Positions 1 through 7,208 of a stretch of DNA of 45,984 bases are shown here, in pieces. Both the position numbers and the translations under genes were made by a program. The notes beneath the pieces are model-generated. The model was not told where the DNA came from. It was given only the letters and a program-made list of their open reading frames with translations, and did no database searches. Numbering within the stretch: the first letter of the stretch is position 1; every line of letters starts with the position of its first letter. Origin of the DNA: a virus; IMG/VR virus record IMGVR_UViG_3300036861_000287, positions 1-45,984 of that record. One strand, 5' to 3'.

Positions 1-86
1 CACGCGCGCAGGTCGAGGACGGCCTGAAGTTCGCGGACGACCCCGGCGAACGGTTCGTCGGCCAGGTCGACGTCGAGCTGGGTCAT
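1..86 (-). CDS. partial, diverged copy of the small gene at 45730-45885
   Basis: Reading leftward from the ATG at 86, the frame gives MTQLDVDLADEPFAGVVREL and runs off the window. The same gene at the other end of the window reads MTQLDVDLAAERFGGVVREL. The first codons are identical, then single differences appear at bases 46, 52 and 58, and the sequences part completely upstream of about base 40. This is either a strain variant at a contig end or a real second gene version. It overlaps the upstream gene by ATGA. Function unknown. Confidence 0.5.
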   Translation of the reverse strand, partial: MTQLDVDLADEPFAGVVRELQAVLDLRA

Positions 87-185
87 GGCCGCAACTCCAA
101 CGCAGCAGTCACCTGTTCGTGAATCCAGGTCTCAACCGAGCTCGGCCAGGCTCGTTCCTCCATGGCGTCCAGTTCCGCTCGGGTG
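59..185. repeat. terminal direct repeat, left copy
   Basis: These 127 bases are identical to 45858-45984 in the same orientation. Both copies contain the 3' part of the small zinc-finger gene and the start of the MTQLDVDL gene. The repeat shows that the molecule closes on itself. A length of exactly 127 equals a common assembler k-mer size, so it is more likely an assembly overlap of a circular or circularly permuted genome than a true terminal redundancy. That last point is inference. Confidence 0.85.
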
Positions 186-364
186 AACCCCAGCTCCAGA
201 ACTTGCCCTTTGCCATGCTCAGGCTCATCCCACTGCCGATGGCTTGGATGCCAGCGTTCTATATGCGCCGCGAATGCTTCGCGTTCCAGAAAGGCGTTCA
301 TGCACTCCATGGGAGGCACTTGCCCGAACTCAGGCCGGTAATCACAATGCCAGGTCGTGCTCAT
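83..364 (-). CDS. small zinc-finger-like protein
   Basis: A 93-residue protein beginning MSTTWHCDYRPEFG. Cys7 and Cys21 are followed by a helix with two histidines (HIERWHP), spaced like a divergent C2H2 zinc finger; the rest is acidic and helical. I chose this ATG because it overlaps the stop of the upstream gene by ATGA, and its own stop overlaps the next ATG the same way, so it belongs to the coupled minus-strand operon. The function is unknown; nucleic-acid or protein binding is a guess from the Cys/His pattern. Confidence 0.7.
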   Translation of the reverse strand: MSTTWHCDYRPEFGQVPPMECMNAFLEREAFAAHIERWHPSHRQWDEPEHGKGQVLELGFTRAELDAMEERAWPSSVETWIHEQVTAALELRP

Positions 365-555
365 GTGTGGTCCGCCTCTCCGACCCGGACTTGGCCGTAG
401 CAGACCCAGCAGAACGCCTGGCCGATAGCGCCGTCGTGGTGGCGCGGGCCAGTCCAGCGCGTCACCCATTCCGCGGGGATGCCGTTGAAGCACCGAAGGC
501 AGACCAGGACCGGGCGCGCCTGGGGGGCGGGGTCGGCGGCTGGGTCGCGGGTCAC
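361..555 (-). CDS. small CxxC zinc-ribbon protein
   Basis: A 64-residue protein with two CxxC pairs (VCLRCF at about 18-23 and FCWVCYG at about 48-54), the layout of a zinc ribbon. The start is a GTG whose bases overlap the stop of the gene upstream (GTGA), which fixes it. Likely a structural zinc site in a DNA-associated or regulatory phage protein; no specific role can be read. Part of the ATGA/GTGA-linked early operon. Confidence 0.7.
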   Translation of the reverse strand: MTRDPAADPAPQARPVLVCLRCFNGIPAEWVTRWTGPRHHDGAIGQAFCWVCYGQVRVGEADHT

Positions 556-794
556 GGCGCACCGGTCCAGAAGTCGGAGCGTTCGGGGCTGCGATCAATC
601 GTTCGGCCGTAGAAGAAGACAACCATGCCCAGCAGCGGGCCGATGATGATGAATGACGGGTTGTCGTACTCGTCGCTGCCGCGTTCGAGCCTCGGCCGCC
701 ACGATTGCGTGACGGTCCATGGCGGGTGGTACTGCCAACGCTTGCCGTAGAACCCGTCTCGCCAAGTGAACTCGCGGCCCCACTTCTCGCTCAC
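552..794 (-). CDS. small membrane protein
   Basis: An 80-residue protein with a charged, Trp-rich N-terminal half and one clear hydrophobic segment near residues 47-62 (SFIIIGPLLGMVVFFYG). It starts with GTG, overlapping the previous stop as GTGA. Presumed inner-membrane protein made early in infection. Function unknown. Confidence 0.65.
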   Translation of the reverse strand: MSEKWGREFTWRDGFYGKRWQYHPPWTVTQSWRPRLERGSDEYDNPSFIIIGPLLGMVVFFYGRTIDRSPERSDFWTGAP

Positions 795-973
795 TTCCCG
801 CTCGCTTTCGGTTGAGTTTCGGTGCGAGTCGTGTTCGTTTCGTGCACAGAACGAGTCGCGTCCCGATCAACTTCCGGTTCGGTTTCGGTCGAGAACGTGA
901 CGACTTGTGCGTCCGGCCAAGGCACGAATCCGCCGAGGCTGGACCAGAACTGCCGCAGCTCGGTTGGCGTCAT
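791..973 (-). CDS. hypothetical protein, 60 aa
   Basis: The N-terminal half (MTPTELRQFWSSLGGFVPWP) looks folded, while the Thr/Glu/Lys-rich C-terminal half looks disordered. The start ATG overlaps the stop of the replication-initiator-like gene upstream by ATGA. I do not recognise a family. Confidence 0.6.
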   Translation of the reverse strand: MTPTELRQFWSSLGGFVPWPDAQVVTFSTETEPEVDRDATRSVHETNTTRTETQPKASGK

Positions 974-1626
974 GGCTCGCTCACTTCCTCGGCGTCGGCG
1001 TCCTGGCGGCGTCGTTCCAGCGCAGCCCGCAACGCCGCACGCTGCGCTTCCGTCGGCGGCTGGCCGTTGTTCCAGGTGTTTGTGGGTTCCGCTGCCAGGC
1101 CGGCGGCCGCTTGCGAACTGCCGGCCGGGCTGGCAGCGGGTGACGGGCCGGTGACGGGGGGGTTTAGAGAAGCTTGCTCTTTGAGCTTCTCTAAACCCCT
1201 AGGGGGCGGCTGTTCGCGAACGTCACGCGGGTGTTCGCGTACGCCGTCACGCTCCCGTTCGGGTGACGTGTCACCCGAACGTCTCTTGGCTCTCCAGCGG
1301 CGGCTGCGGCCGGCCGAGTCCTTGCGCTGTTCGTCCAGTTCGGCAGCTGATGGGTTGTACTCCAAGAAATCGTGAATCCACCATCCGCCGCGGTCGTCGT
1401 CGCGCTGCCAGCGGCCGACGGCGACGAGCTTGGCGGCGGCCTGCTCGTGCTGGCGGCGGGTGGCGAACGCCAGCAGGGTCGGCAGCGCCACCTCCGGGAC
1501 GAACCCGTCAGAGGCGTGGTCGGCGCTGTAGCAGATCCCGGCGACGTCCAGGCACATGCCCATGGGCCCGGCGGCCTGGACTTTCGGGTGCCGCGGGTAG
1601 CGGTCATCAAGACGGGCCCAGCTCAA
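970..1626 (-). CDS. replication-initiator-like protein (DnaD/replisome-organiser type N-terminus)
   Basis: 218 residues. The N-terminal 100 (RLDDRYPRHPKVQAAG, later DGFVPEVALPTL and GGWWIHDFLEYNP) follow the pattern of phage replication-initiation or replisome-organiser N-terminal domains, a winged-helix fold that binds the origin. The C-terminal half is charged and low complexity, with an ERRRQDADAEE tail. The start is TTG at 1626 with AAGGAG four bases upstream. No helicase or polymerase is present, so this protein would recruit the host replisome. Family assignment is by pattern only. Confidence 0.55.
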   Translation of the reverse strand: MSWARLDDRYPRHPKVQAAGPMGMCLDVAGICYSADHASDGFVPEVALPTLLAFATRRQHEQAAAKLVAVGRWQRDDDRGGWWIHDFLEYNPSAAELDEQRKDSAGRSRRWRAKRRSGDTSPERERDGVREHPRDVREQPPPRGLEKLKEQASLNPPVTGPSPAASPAGSSQAAAGLAAEPTNTWNNGQPPTEAQRAALRAALERRRQDADAEEVSEP

Positions 1627-1634
1627 CGGTCTCC

Positions 1635-1886
1635 TTAGCCGGTCTCAGCGGTCGCGGGCTTGGGGAGGCGGATGATCTTGCCGGTGTCGGTCAGGTACGG
1701 CAGCAACTCGGCGCGGGCGTCGTCGTCGTTCCGGTTCACGGCCAGGCGCACGACGAGCTCAAGCGCCTCATACTTCTGCTTGGCGGTAAGGTTCCTGGAC
1801 TCCTTGAGCACGGAGGCGAGGTCGCTGTAGTTGTGCTGGTTCGCGAGGGCGAGGACGGCGATCTGCTCGACCCGGTTGAGTGGCAT
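1635..1886 (-). CDS. hypothetical helical protein, 83 aa
   Basis: A compact, mostly helical 83-residue protein (MPLNRVEQIAVLALANQHNY...). The ATG has a strong GAGAGGAGAACC leader, so translation is independent here rather than overlap-coupled. It lies directly upstream of the replication-initiator-like gene. Function unknown. Confidence 0.6.
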   Translation of the reverse strand: MPLNRVEQIAVLALANQHNYSDLASVLKESRNLTAKQKYEALELVVRLAVNRNDDDARAELLPYLTDTGKIIRLPKPATAETG

Positions 1887-1896
1887 GGTTCTCCTC

Positions 1897-2340
1897 TCAG
1901 AGCGCTTCTAGTTCGTCATCGGCTGATGCGAACTGCCCTCGGTGCTCCCGTACCTCTTCGTCCTCGCCTGGCACGTCCAGCACCCAGAGGCCGCTACGCA
2001 GCTGCTCGGGGCTGAGCGGTTCCCAATCAAGGCGGTAGCCCTCCGGCTTGGATGGGTCCGAGCGGCGTTTCATGTAGCCGGGTTGGCCATCACGCCGGAG
2101 GCCCCAACGGTTGACCTGAGCCTCAATGCGTTCGGCTGCGAGCCTGTCGTGGATTGCCGCAGGCCAGACTGCCTCGACTGTTTCAGCGATGGCCGACTGC
2201 CACTCCTGTGGATCGTCGGAGGTGATGCGCTTCACCCGGTCGGACGGTGGCGGGGCCTGCACGACGCCGAAGCGAATGTTCCGGGCCGGGTCGTGCAGGC
2301 TCGGGGGGCCGACGATGGTGCCGGGCGTCAGGCTGTCCAT
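1897..2340 (-). CDS. hypothetical protein, 147 aa
   Basis: Starts MDSLTPGTIVGPPSLHDP; ends acidic (ASADDELEAL). The chosen ATG lies 13 bases inside the upstream gene and has GGGGAAGC before it. The middle (EWQSAIAETVEAVWPAAIHDRL) is predicted helical. No recognised domain. Its position among replication and recombination genes suggests a DNA-metabolism accessory. Confidence 0.55.
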   Translation of the reverse strand: MDSLTPGTIVGPPSLHDPARNIRFGVVQAPPPSDRVKRITSDDPQEWQSAIAETVEAVWPAAIHDRLAAERIEAQVNRWGLRRDGQPGYMKRRSDPSKPEGYRLDWEPLSPEQLRSGLWVLDVPGEDEEVREHRGQFASADDELEAL

Positions 2341-3068
2341 GCTTCCCCCTTCGCCCAGCGCACTTCCTGCTTGAACCGGTCGGCCAGCTTGCGGTGGAGC
2401 GCCTTGCAACGGGCCGGATCGGCATGACGCACCAGGAAGTCCCAATCGCGTTCGATGCGGTTCTCGTAGCTGTCGAGCGTCCGCTTGGAAACAGATGGCT
2501 GCTTCGGACCCAGGGCCTTGTTATGCTCGGCAATGGCCTGACGCATGGCAGACGGACCAGGCGGTCGTCCTTCCTTGGCCAACTTCCGCGCGCGACGCAG
2601 GACCTCCGGCACTTCATCATGCCGATCGTGCTTCACGAATCTGATTAGCGGCCTGAGGGTCCTCCTGCCTATCCCATCTGGAGCCGGTTCGGACCGGTCC
2701 GAACCGGCTCGAAGGACCTCCTCAAGGTCAAGGAGTTCTTCGGCTGTATAAGGTGTGAGTGGTTCTCCGGTCGTCGGGCTCGTCACCCGATCTTCGGCCC
2801 ATAGGTAGAACCGCTCCCGGCTACGCTCATCAACCTTGTTCTGACCCGGTCGGCGCTTCTCTGGGATCGGATGGGAGATCCGCATCTCTTCGACCCAGTG
2901 GTCATCCTCATAGAGGTCGCTCAGATCACCGGCCCGCGTCATCCAGCCCTTGTCGGCCTCCTGGTCGGCACGCTCCAGCTGCTCGACATAGGTCCGGGAA
3001 CTCTGCAGCTTGGCTTCGAACTCTGCATCGTCCAATCGCTTCGACACCTCTACGGTCTGGGCGGTCAT
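2328..3068 (-). CDS. hypothetical helical, highly charged protein, 246 aa
   Basis: A 246-residue protein rich in Arg, Lys, Glu and Asp, with long helical stretches at the N-terminus (about 8-45) and a basic C-terminal half (RTLDSYENRIERDWDFL). It may bind DNA through the basic part, but no family is recognised. An AGAGGAAG ribosome site precedes the ATG. It overlaps the next gene by 13 bases. Confidence 0.55.
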   Translation of the reverse strand: MTAQTVEVSKRLDDAEFEAKLQSSRTYVEQLERADQEADKGWMTRAGDLSDLYEDDHWVEEMRISHPIPEKRRPGQNKVDERSRERFYLWAEDRVTSPTTGEPLTPYTAEELLDLEEVLRAGSDRSEPAPDGIGRRTLRPLIRFVKHDRHDEVPEVLRRARKLAKEGRPPGPSAMRQAIAEHNKALGPKQPSVSKRTLDSYENRIERDWDFLVRHADPARCKALHRKLADRFKQEVRWAKGEAWTA

Positions 3069-3107
3069 GGCATACTTCCTCTCGGTCGGTGGCGCCTTGG
3101 TCCCCTC

Positions 3108-3284
3108 CTAGGTCGGGGCGCCGCTGTCTTCTTCTGTCTCGCCGCGGTATGCGCGATGGTGACGAAGCCTCTCCATGGCCTCGCGAAGTTCTTCCTTCGC
3201 CAAGACAACAATCCATGCGGCCTTCATTGCGTTGTCCTGGAGCTGTCGTTCGTGTTCCTTCCACTCCGCGACCTGACCGCTCAT
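3108..3284 (-). CDS. small coiled-coil protein, 58 aa
   Basis: A short gene that is easy to miss: MSGQVAEWKEHERQLQDN, then a continuous amphipathic helix to about residue 45 and an acidic tail ending DSGAPT. The ATG overlaps the stop of the annealing-protein candidate as ATGA and has GGGGAAG upstream. Probably a dimeric helical accessory protein; partner unknown, though coupling to the gene upstream points there. Confidence 0.6.
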   Translation of the reverse strand: MSGQVAEWKEHERQLQDNAMKAAWIVVLAKEELREAMERLRHHRAYRGETEEDSGAPT

Positions 3285-4636
3285 GGCTTCCCCTCTCCGG
3301 GGTCGAGGTAGATCGCTTCCAACGCCGTGATCGCATTCACTGCCTGTTCACCCTGCAACTCCTGCAGGTCTTTCCAGTCCTTCAGCCACCCGAAGTCGGT
3401 CTTGAACTGCTTGCGCAATGCGACCTTGGCGACCCGCAAGTCGACCGGTGGGTCCTGGCGTAGGGCCCATTCCTCGACGGGGTAAGCGGGACCGGCCGAG
3501 CCCCCGTTTCCGCCCTCTGGACTCCCTTCACCAGCTAGCGAATCTGACTCGGCCGGTCCCACATTGGCGGCTTGGGCTGGCGGGGCCGTCACCCCGTCGG
3601 GACCCTTGGCAAGGATGGCCTGGATCTTCTCTATCGGCTCGTCATCCTCGTAGAAGTCGCCTTGATTGGCGTCCCCGCGCTCCGCTGCCGCTGCCTTCTG
3701 GGCGCCGGCAGGGTCCGGCGGGGACGTGGAACCCTCTGGGCCGACTATTTGGGCCACCCCACGCGCGGCCGGCCCAGAGGGCGAAGGGTCCGGGGTCGGG
3801 GAGCCAGCCGGCGAACCATCCCCAGGAGCACCGGCGGGTGCATTCCTCGACCCGACCCCGGACGTTGGGTCCGACCCGCCACGGCCGTCCGCGGGGGGGC
3901 TGACGGGACCGGGCGGGTCGGACTTCTCTGCAAGCTCACGGTCGATCGCGCGCCGCAGTTGCGCGAGTTGCGCCTTGGCCAGCGGCCGCTCATACGACTT
4001 GGATTCCAGCCACTTGGCGACCCACTGCCGCATGCCGTGCTGGTCGATGAAGTGGCCGAGTTCGGCGTAGGCGCGTTGCTGCTCGGGCAGGTCGCGCCAG
4101 CCGGGTCGGACGCCGTGGCCGCCGCTGACGGTCTCGCCGCGGGCGGCCGCTTGCTCCATCTCCTCCGCGGGGGTCGCGTCGTAGCCAGCGAGGTGCATGA
4201 CGAACCCCAGCGGCATCCGCAGCGCCTTGGAGCTCGCGCGGGTGATCGCCATGCTGCGGAGTTGGAACGACGGCGCGTCGCGCCACTTGGCGTTCTCGTC
4301 GTGGGTGCACTGGGCGTCGGCGCGGCCCACCATGTTCCCGGCCATGGTGCGGGCCTCGACGGTGGCCTGGTAGCCGAGGACCTCGCCTTCGTGGACGATC
4401 GGGCCGGAGGAGACGGTGATGGGGAACACGCCGAGCATGGTCCCCGCCAGCGTCCACCCCTCGAGGAACACGTGGTCGGAGGAGCCGATCCGCTTCACGA
4501 GCCGCTGCTCGCGGATGAGGGGGGCGATCTCGTTCGCGATCCGGGTCGCTTGCGCGACGATCGCGGCCGGGTCGGGCGACGCGAACAGGGTCGTCGGGGT
4601 ACGGTCGGTGTCGGGGTAGATTTCGAGGTCGGTCAT
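3281..4636 (-). CDS. putative phage recombination / single-strand annealing protein
   Basis: 451 residues from the ATG that overlaps the previous stop (ATGA); a start three codons earlier is possible but less likely. Residues about 45-175 contain EGWTLAGTMLGVFP, QLRSMAITRASSKALRM and HLAGYDATPAEEM, a set of motifs shared by a widespread phage DNA-metabolism family that I associate with Rad52/Sak-type annealing proteins. That functional link is tentative. The C-terminal 200 residues are Pro/Gly/Ser-rich and disordered, like the partner-binding tails of single-strand DNA proteins. It sits between helical accessory genes in the early operon. Confidence 0.5.
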   Translation of the reverse strand: MTDLEIYPDTDRTPTTLFASPDPAAIVAQATRIANEIAPLIREQRLVKRIGSSDHVFLEGWTLAGTMLGVFPITVSSGPIVHEGEVLGYQATVEARTMAGNMVGRADAQCTHDENAKWRDAPSFQLRSMAITRASSKALRMPLGFVMHLAGYDATPAEEMEQAAARGETVSGGHGVRPGWRDLPEQQRAYAELGHFIDQHGMRQWVAKWLESKSYERPLAKAQLAQLRRAIDRELAEKSDPPGPVSPPADGRGGSDPTSGVGSRNAPAGAPGDGSPAGSPTPDPSPSGPAARGVAQIVGPEGSTSPPDPAGAQKAAAAERGDANQGDFYEDDEPIEKIQAILAKGPDGVTAPPAQAANVGPAESDSLAGEGSPEGGNGGSAGPAYPVEEWALRQDPPVDLRVAKVALRKQFKTDFGWLKDWKDLQELQGEQAVNAITALEAIYLDPGEGKP

Positions 4637-4863
4637 CCCATCCACCTGCCCATTGCGTTGACATAGCTGCTCAGCCCCTGCAGGGCCTGGCCGAGATAGG
4701 CGGCCTCCTGCAACTGCCAGAACCGGTCGGCGTGGTTGTCGGCTTCTTCGCTGGCCTCGACGAGCAGGGTGATCCGGTGGGCCATGCGGGCGCCGTCCTC
4801 GAGGGCGCCGTCGCCGGGGTAGATCCTGCGGGCGCGCGTCCAGGCAGTCTCGATGCCGCTCAT
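4633..4863 (-). CDS. hypothetical helical protein, 76 aa
   Basis: Begins MSGIETAWTRARRIYPG and is helical throughout, with a His/Asp-bearing stretch (EADNHADRFWQLQEA). Both ends use ATGA overlaps, which fixes the start. Function unknown; coupled to the annealing-protein candidate. Confidence 0.6.
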   Translation of the reverse strand: MSGIETAWTRARRIYPGDGALEDGARMAHRITLLVEASEEADNHADRFWQLQEAAYLGQALQGLSSYVNAMGRWMG

Positions 4864-5057
4864 GGCCGCCCTTTGGTCCGTAGCAGCAACCAGGCGAACT
4901 CGGCGGCTTTGCGTTCCCCGTCGGGGCTCAACTGGAAGGTGGTGACGCCGTCGTCGTCCTGCTCGGTCTGGACGAGGCCGAGGCGGCGCAGCTCGAGCAG
5001 GTCCCAGAGGAGTTCCTGCCGGTTGGTTTCCATGCGGGCGGCTTCGGCGGCGGTCAT
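4860..5057 (-). CDS. small winged-helix-like protein, 65 aa
   Basis: The core (LLWDLLELRRLGLVQTEQDD, then VTTFQLSPDGERKAAE) fits a minimal winged-helix DNA-binding fold: helix, turn, helix, then a beta hairpin reading the wing. ATGA overlaps at both ends set the start at MTAAEAARM. May be a transcriptional regulator of the early operon; this is a fold guess only. Confidence 0.5.
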   Translation of the reverse strand: MTAAEAARMETNRQELLWDLLELRRLGLVQTEQDDDGVTTFQLSPDGERKAAEFAWLLLRTKGRP

Positions 5058-5335
5058 GGCTCGATCCCCCCGAGATCGACCCGGATCCCGACCCCGTTCT
5101 GCCATCCCTGGTCGTAGCCGGCGTCGAATACCTCATCGACGACCTTGTGGAGCTCTTCGTTGCGCTCTGCGAGGTAGGCGACCTCGCGGTAGGCGTCGGC
5201 GGCTTCGGCCTGCCACCGCTGCGACGACCAGTGCCATTGGCGGGCGCGGCGGCGGGCGGCCATGGTCTCGGCGCGGCGTAGCAACCCGCCGAGGGCGAAC
5301 CCGGCGAGCAGCGCGGCCACGACCCACGGGGTCAT
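5054..5335 (-). CDS. membrane-anchored coiled-coil protein, 93 aa
   Basis: One N-terminal membrane segment (MTPWVVAALLAGFALGGLL), then an Arg-rich stop-transfer stretch and a long helix (about 40-75). The layout resembles the shorter gene at 6157-6351, which also has a membrane helix followed by a coiled coil. Probably a cytoplasm-facing membrane protein. Start fixed by an ATGA overlap with the gene upstream. Confidence 0.6.
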   Translation of the reverse strand: MTPWVVAALLAGFALGGLLRRAETMAARRRARQWHWSSQRWQAEAADAYREVAYLAERNEELHKVVDEVFDAGYDQGWQNGVGIRVDLGGIEP

Positions 5336-5541
5336 GGGGTCGGCTCCGGCTTGGCAACCCACGGCGGGGTTGCTTCGCCCTCGGACAGTTTGCCGGTCAG
5401 GTCCTGCATGGCCGCGATCGACCAGTAGCGCAGCCACGGCAGGGGCTTGTCGGTAAGGACGTCCCAGTCGACGTAGATCGTTGGGCCCTTGTCCGCGTCC
5501 GGACTCAGCGGCTCGTCCTGAATCCACAGTCGTACCCTCAT
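5332..5541 (-). CDS. hypothetical protein, 69 aa
   Basis: Begins MRVRLWIQDEPLSPDADKG and ends WVAKPEPTP. Mixed beta/alpha pattern with no known motif. Its ATG overlaps the stop of the 21-codon gene upstream, and its stop overlaps the next ATG. Function unknown. Confidence 0.55.
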   Translation of the reverse strand: MRVRLWIQDEPLSPDADKGPTIYVDWDVLTDKPLPWLRYWSIAAMQDLTGKLSEGEATPPWVAKPEPTP

Positions 5542-5603
5542 GGCGTTCCCCATGCGGCGGCCATGGCGAGGTAGTCGACCCACGCCTCCCGCTGGTCGGT
5601 CAC
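5538..5603 (-). CDS. 21-residue microprotein, paralogue of the tail of the gene at 5767-5907
   Basis: A GTG start overlaps the previous stop (GTGA), and the stop overlaps the next ATG. The product starts MTDQREAWVDYLAMAAAW and is clearly related to MTDQRQIWVKYIATVAGW in the gene at 5767-5907. The pattern MTDQRxxWVxYxAxxAxW is kept in both. An amphipathic helix with Trp at both ends. Function unknown. Confidence 0.5.
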   Translation of the reverse strand: MTDQREAWVDYLAMAAAWGTP

Positions 5604-5770
5604 GGCGCACCCTCGCTGGTCGTGTTGAAGTTGGGGTGGCCGATGGCGACCTGTACGCCCTTCTGGCAGAGCCAGCAGCGCGGGTCCTCGACGAGGAAGC
5701 CGCGCTTGTCGATGGCGTGGCCGTTGGCGTCCTCACGGACGACGTTGACCCAGCCGGGGGATTCGCTCAC
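5600..5770 (-). CDS. small CxxC protein, 56 aa
   Basis: GTG start (product MSESPGWVNVVRE...) overlapping the previous stop as GTGA. A single RCWLCQ pair near residue 30 could bind zinc or iron as a dimer or with distal His residues. No family recognised. Confidence 0.5.
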   Translation of the reverse strand: MSESPGWVNVVREDANGHAIDKRGFLVEDPRCWLCQKGVQVAIGHPNFNTTSEGAP

Positions 5771-5907
5771 AGCCGCCACCTCCATCCGGCGACCGTGGCG
5801 ATGTACTTCACCCATATCTGCCGCTGGTCGGTCACGGTTTGGTTTTCAAGCAACAGGGACCCGGCGGCGCGCTGGCCGAGCTCGACGCCGTCCAGTTCGC
5901 GGGTCAC
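5767..5907 (-). CDS. 46-residue protein ending in the MTDQR microprotein motif
   Basis: GTG start coupled by GTGA to the gene upstream. The first 24 residues (MTRELDGVELGQRAAGSLLL) are followed in frame by an internal GTG and a segment homologous to the 21-residue protein at 5538-5603. The protein may therefore be an extended version of that peptide, or the peptide may also be made from the internal GTG. Function unknown. Confidence 0.5.
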   Translation of the reverse strand: MTRELDGVELGQRAAGSLLLENQTVTDQRQIWVKYIATVAGWRWRL

Positions 5908-6107
5908 GACGACAGCCCTTCATCATCGTCTGGCCATGGACCCGAGCAGTCCTGCTCTGTCGCCGACCCGTAGACATTGCCGTTGTAGTCGAGGACCGTG
6001 GCACCGCATGGGCACGTCCAGCGACGCGCGGCGCTCAGGGCGTGTGGCGGGTCCCATTCGGGCTGGTGGCCACGATCGGTTGCCGCGGTGGGGGCGGGTA
6101 GGCTCAC
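5904..6107 (-). CDS. small Cys-containing protein, 67 aa
   Basis: GTG start (MSLPAPTAATDRGHQ) linked by GTGA overlap at both ends. The WTCPCGATVLDYNGNVYG segment has a CPCG knuckle and a third Cys at about 54, suggesting a small zinc fold. Function unknown. Confidence 0.55.
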   Translation of the reverse strand: MSLPAPTAATDRGHQPEWDPPHALSAARRWTCPCGATVLDYNGNVYGSATEQDCSGPWPDDDEGLSS

Positions 6108-6160
6108 GACCCACCCGCTTCGATGTCGCGTTGCCATTCGGCGAGGGTATCGGCGCTCAT
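6104..6160 (-). CDS. 18-residue microprotein
   Basis: MSADTLAEWQRDIEAGGS, with its ATG overlapping the stop upstream and its stop overlapping the GTG downstream. It is very short, yet the double overlap matches the rest of this operon exactly. It may serve mainly to couple translation. Coding status uncertain. Confidence 0.4.
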   Translation of the reverse strand: MSADTLAEWQRDIEAGGS

Positions 6161-6351
6161 TCGACAGCCTCCGCGCGCTTGCGTTCCCACTCGACCTTGC
6201 ATTTGAGCTGGGCGACCTCTTCCTCGAGGTGGTCGATGTAGAGGGCGTCCTGGAGGCTTTGGGCGCGCTTGCCCTCGGTGGCCCACCAGGCGCCGAGAAC
6301 GAACCCGGCGAGCAGGCAGCCCCAGCAGATCAGCAGCCAGGCCCAGGTCAT
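6157..6351 (-). CDS. membrane-anchored coiled-coil protein, 64 aa
   Basis: A strong N-terminal membrane helix (MTWAWLLICWGCLLAGFVLG) followed by a charged coiled coil (DHLEEEVAQLKCKVEWERKR). Resembles 5054-5335 in design, so the two may be distant paralogues. ATGA overlap fixes the start. Could be an early membrane factor or an exclusion protein; no evidence decides. Confidence 0.6.
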   Translation of the reverse strand: MTWAWLLICWGCLLAGFVLGAWWATEGKRAQSLQDALYIDHLEEEVAQLKCKVEWERKRAEAVE

Positions 6352-6542
6352 GGCCCTGGCCTTGGCACGAATACCACGTCATCCTTCGGTCGCTCATAGG
6401 AACCTCGGCAATAGCCGGAGTTATCAGCGTTGCGGTGACCAATGATCCGGTCGGAGCCGCCTACAGCGCGCTCCTTCCCACATACTGGGCAGATACCGCG
6501 GCGGCGTTTGAAGGCACTATGGGTCAGCACGACCTCTCTCAC
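6348..6542 (-). CDS. small zinc-knuckle protein, 64 aa
   Basis: GTG start (product MREVVLTHSAFKRRRG), GTGA-coupled. A CPVC pair at about 18-21 with downstream His at 37 and Cys at 45 gives a plausible CCHC zinc site; the surroundings are basic, consistent with nucleic-acid binding. Function unknown. Confidence 0.6.
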   Translation of the reverse strand: MREVVLTHSAFKRRRGICPVCGKERAVGGSDRIIGHRNADNSGYCRGSYERPKDDVVFVPRPGP

Positions 6543-7141
6543 GACCCCACCTCCCGATCCTGCTGCCACCCGGCGACCTCGGCGGCGACCTCGCGGATGA
6601 GCGCGTGGCTGACGAGGTCGTGGTCGGCGAGCTGGTCGATGGCCTTGGCGCACAGGGCGTGGATGCCGATCAGATGCTGGACGTCGTAGGCGTAGTGGCG
6701 GGCGCGCCGGTCCAGCCCGACGAGTTGGCCGACCTTGCGGGCGACGTCGTCCACGGCGGTGGCGGTGTTGGCGGCGTGCTGCCGCCGGTAGGTCGCCAGC
6801 ACGTTGGCGGGCGGCTGGTCAGCGGGGGTGATGTCCTGACCATGTCGGCCCGGCACATCGCTGTTGCCGACCACCAGGGTCGCGTCGCCGGCCGCGTCGA
6901 GGGCGGCGCGGCGGGTCTGCTCGAAGACGGCGGCGCGGTCGGGTTCGGCGCCGTCGTCGGCGAGTTCGCCGGGCTGCCAGGTCGGTAGCTGGTCGGTCAT
7001 GCTCAGCGTGTCGCGGGCCGCAGCCAGCACACGCTTGGGGAGCGACGCCGTCTTGCGCTCGCCGGCCGCGTTGACGACCTCGACGTCGCCGTCGGCGGGT
7101 GGGGTGGTGCGGTCGGTGTCGGTCGGTCCTCGCTTCGGCAT
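6539..7141 (-). CDS. hypothetical protein, 200 aa
   Basis: Start taken at MPKRGPTDTDRTTPPADG because a GGAG box lies seven bases upstream; a GTG at 7225 in the same frame is possible but would overlap the neighbour. The N-terminal half is disordered; the C-terminal half (about 120-195) is helical with many Ala/His. No family recognised. Confidence 0.55.
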   Translation of the reverse strand: MPKRGPTDTDRTTPPADGDVEVVNAAGERKTASLPKRVLAAARDTLSMTDQLPTWQPGELADDGAEPDRAAVFEQTRRAALDAAGDATLVVGNSDVPGRHGQDITPADQPPANVLATYRRQHAANTATAVDDVARKVGQLVGLDRRARHYAYDVQHLIGIHALCAKAIDQLADHDLVSHALIREVAAEVAGWQQDREVGS

Positions 7142-7208
7142 ATACTGGGCTCCGTTCTGTCTGGCGGCTCCCGCTATCCGTGTCCTCGGTCGGGGGCCGC
7201 TGGTGTTG

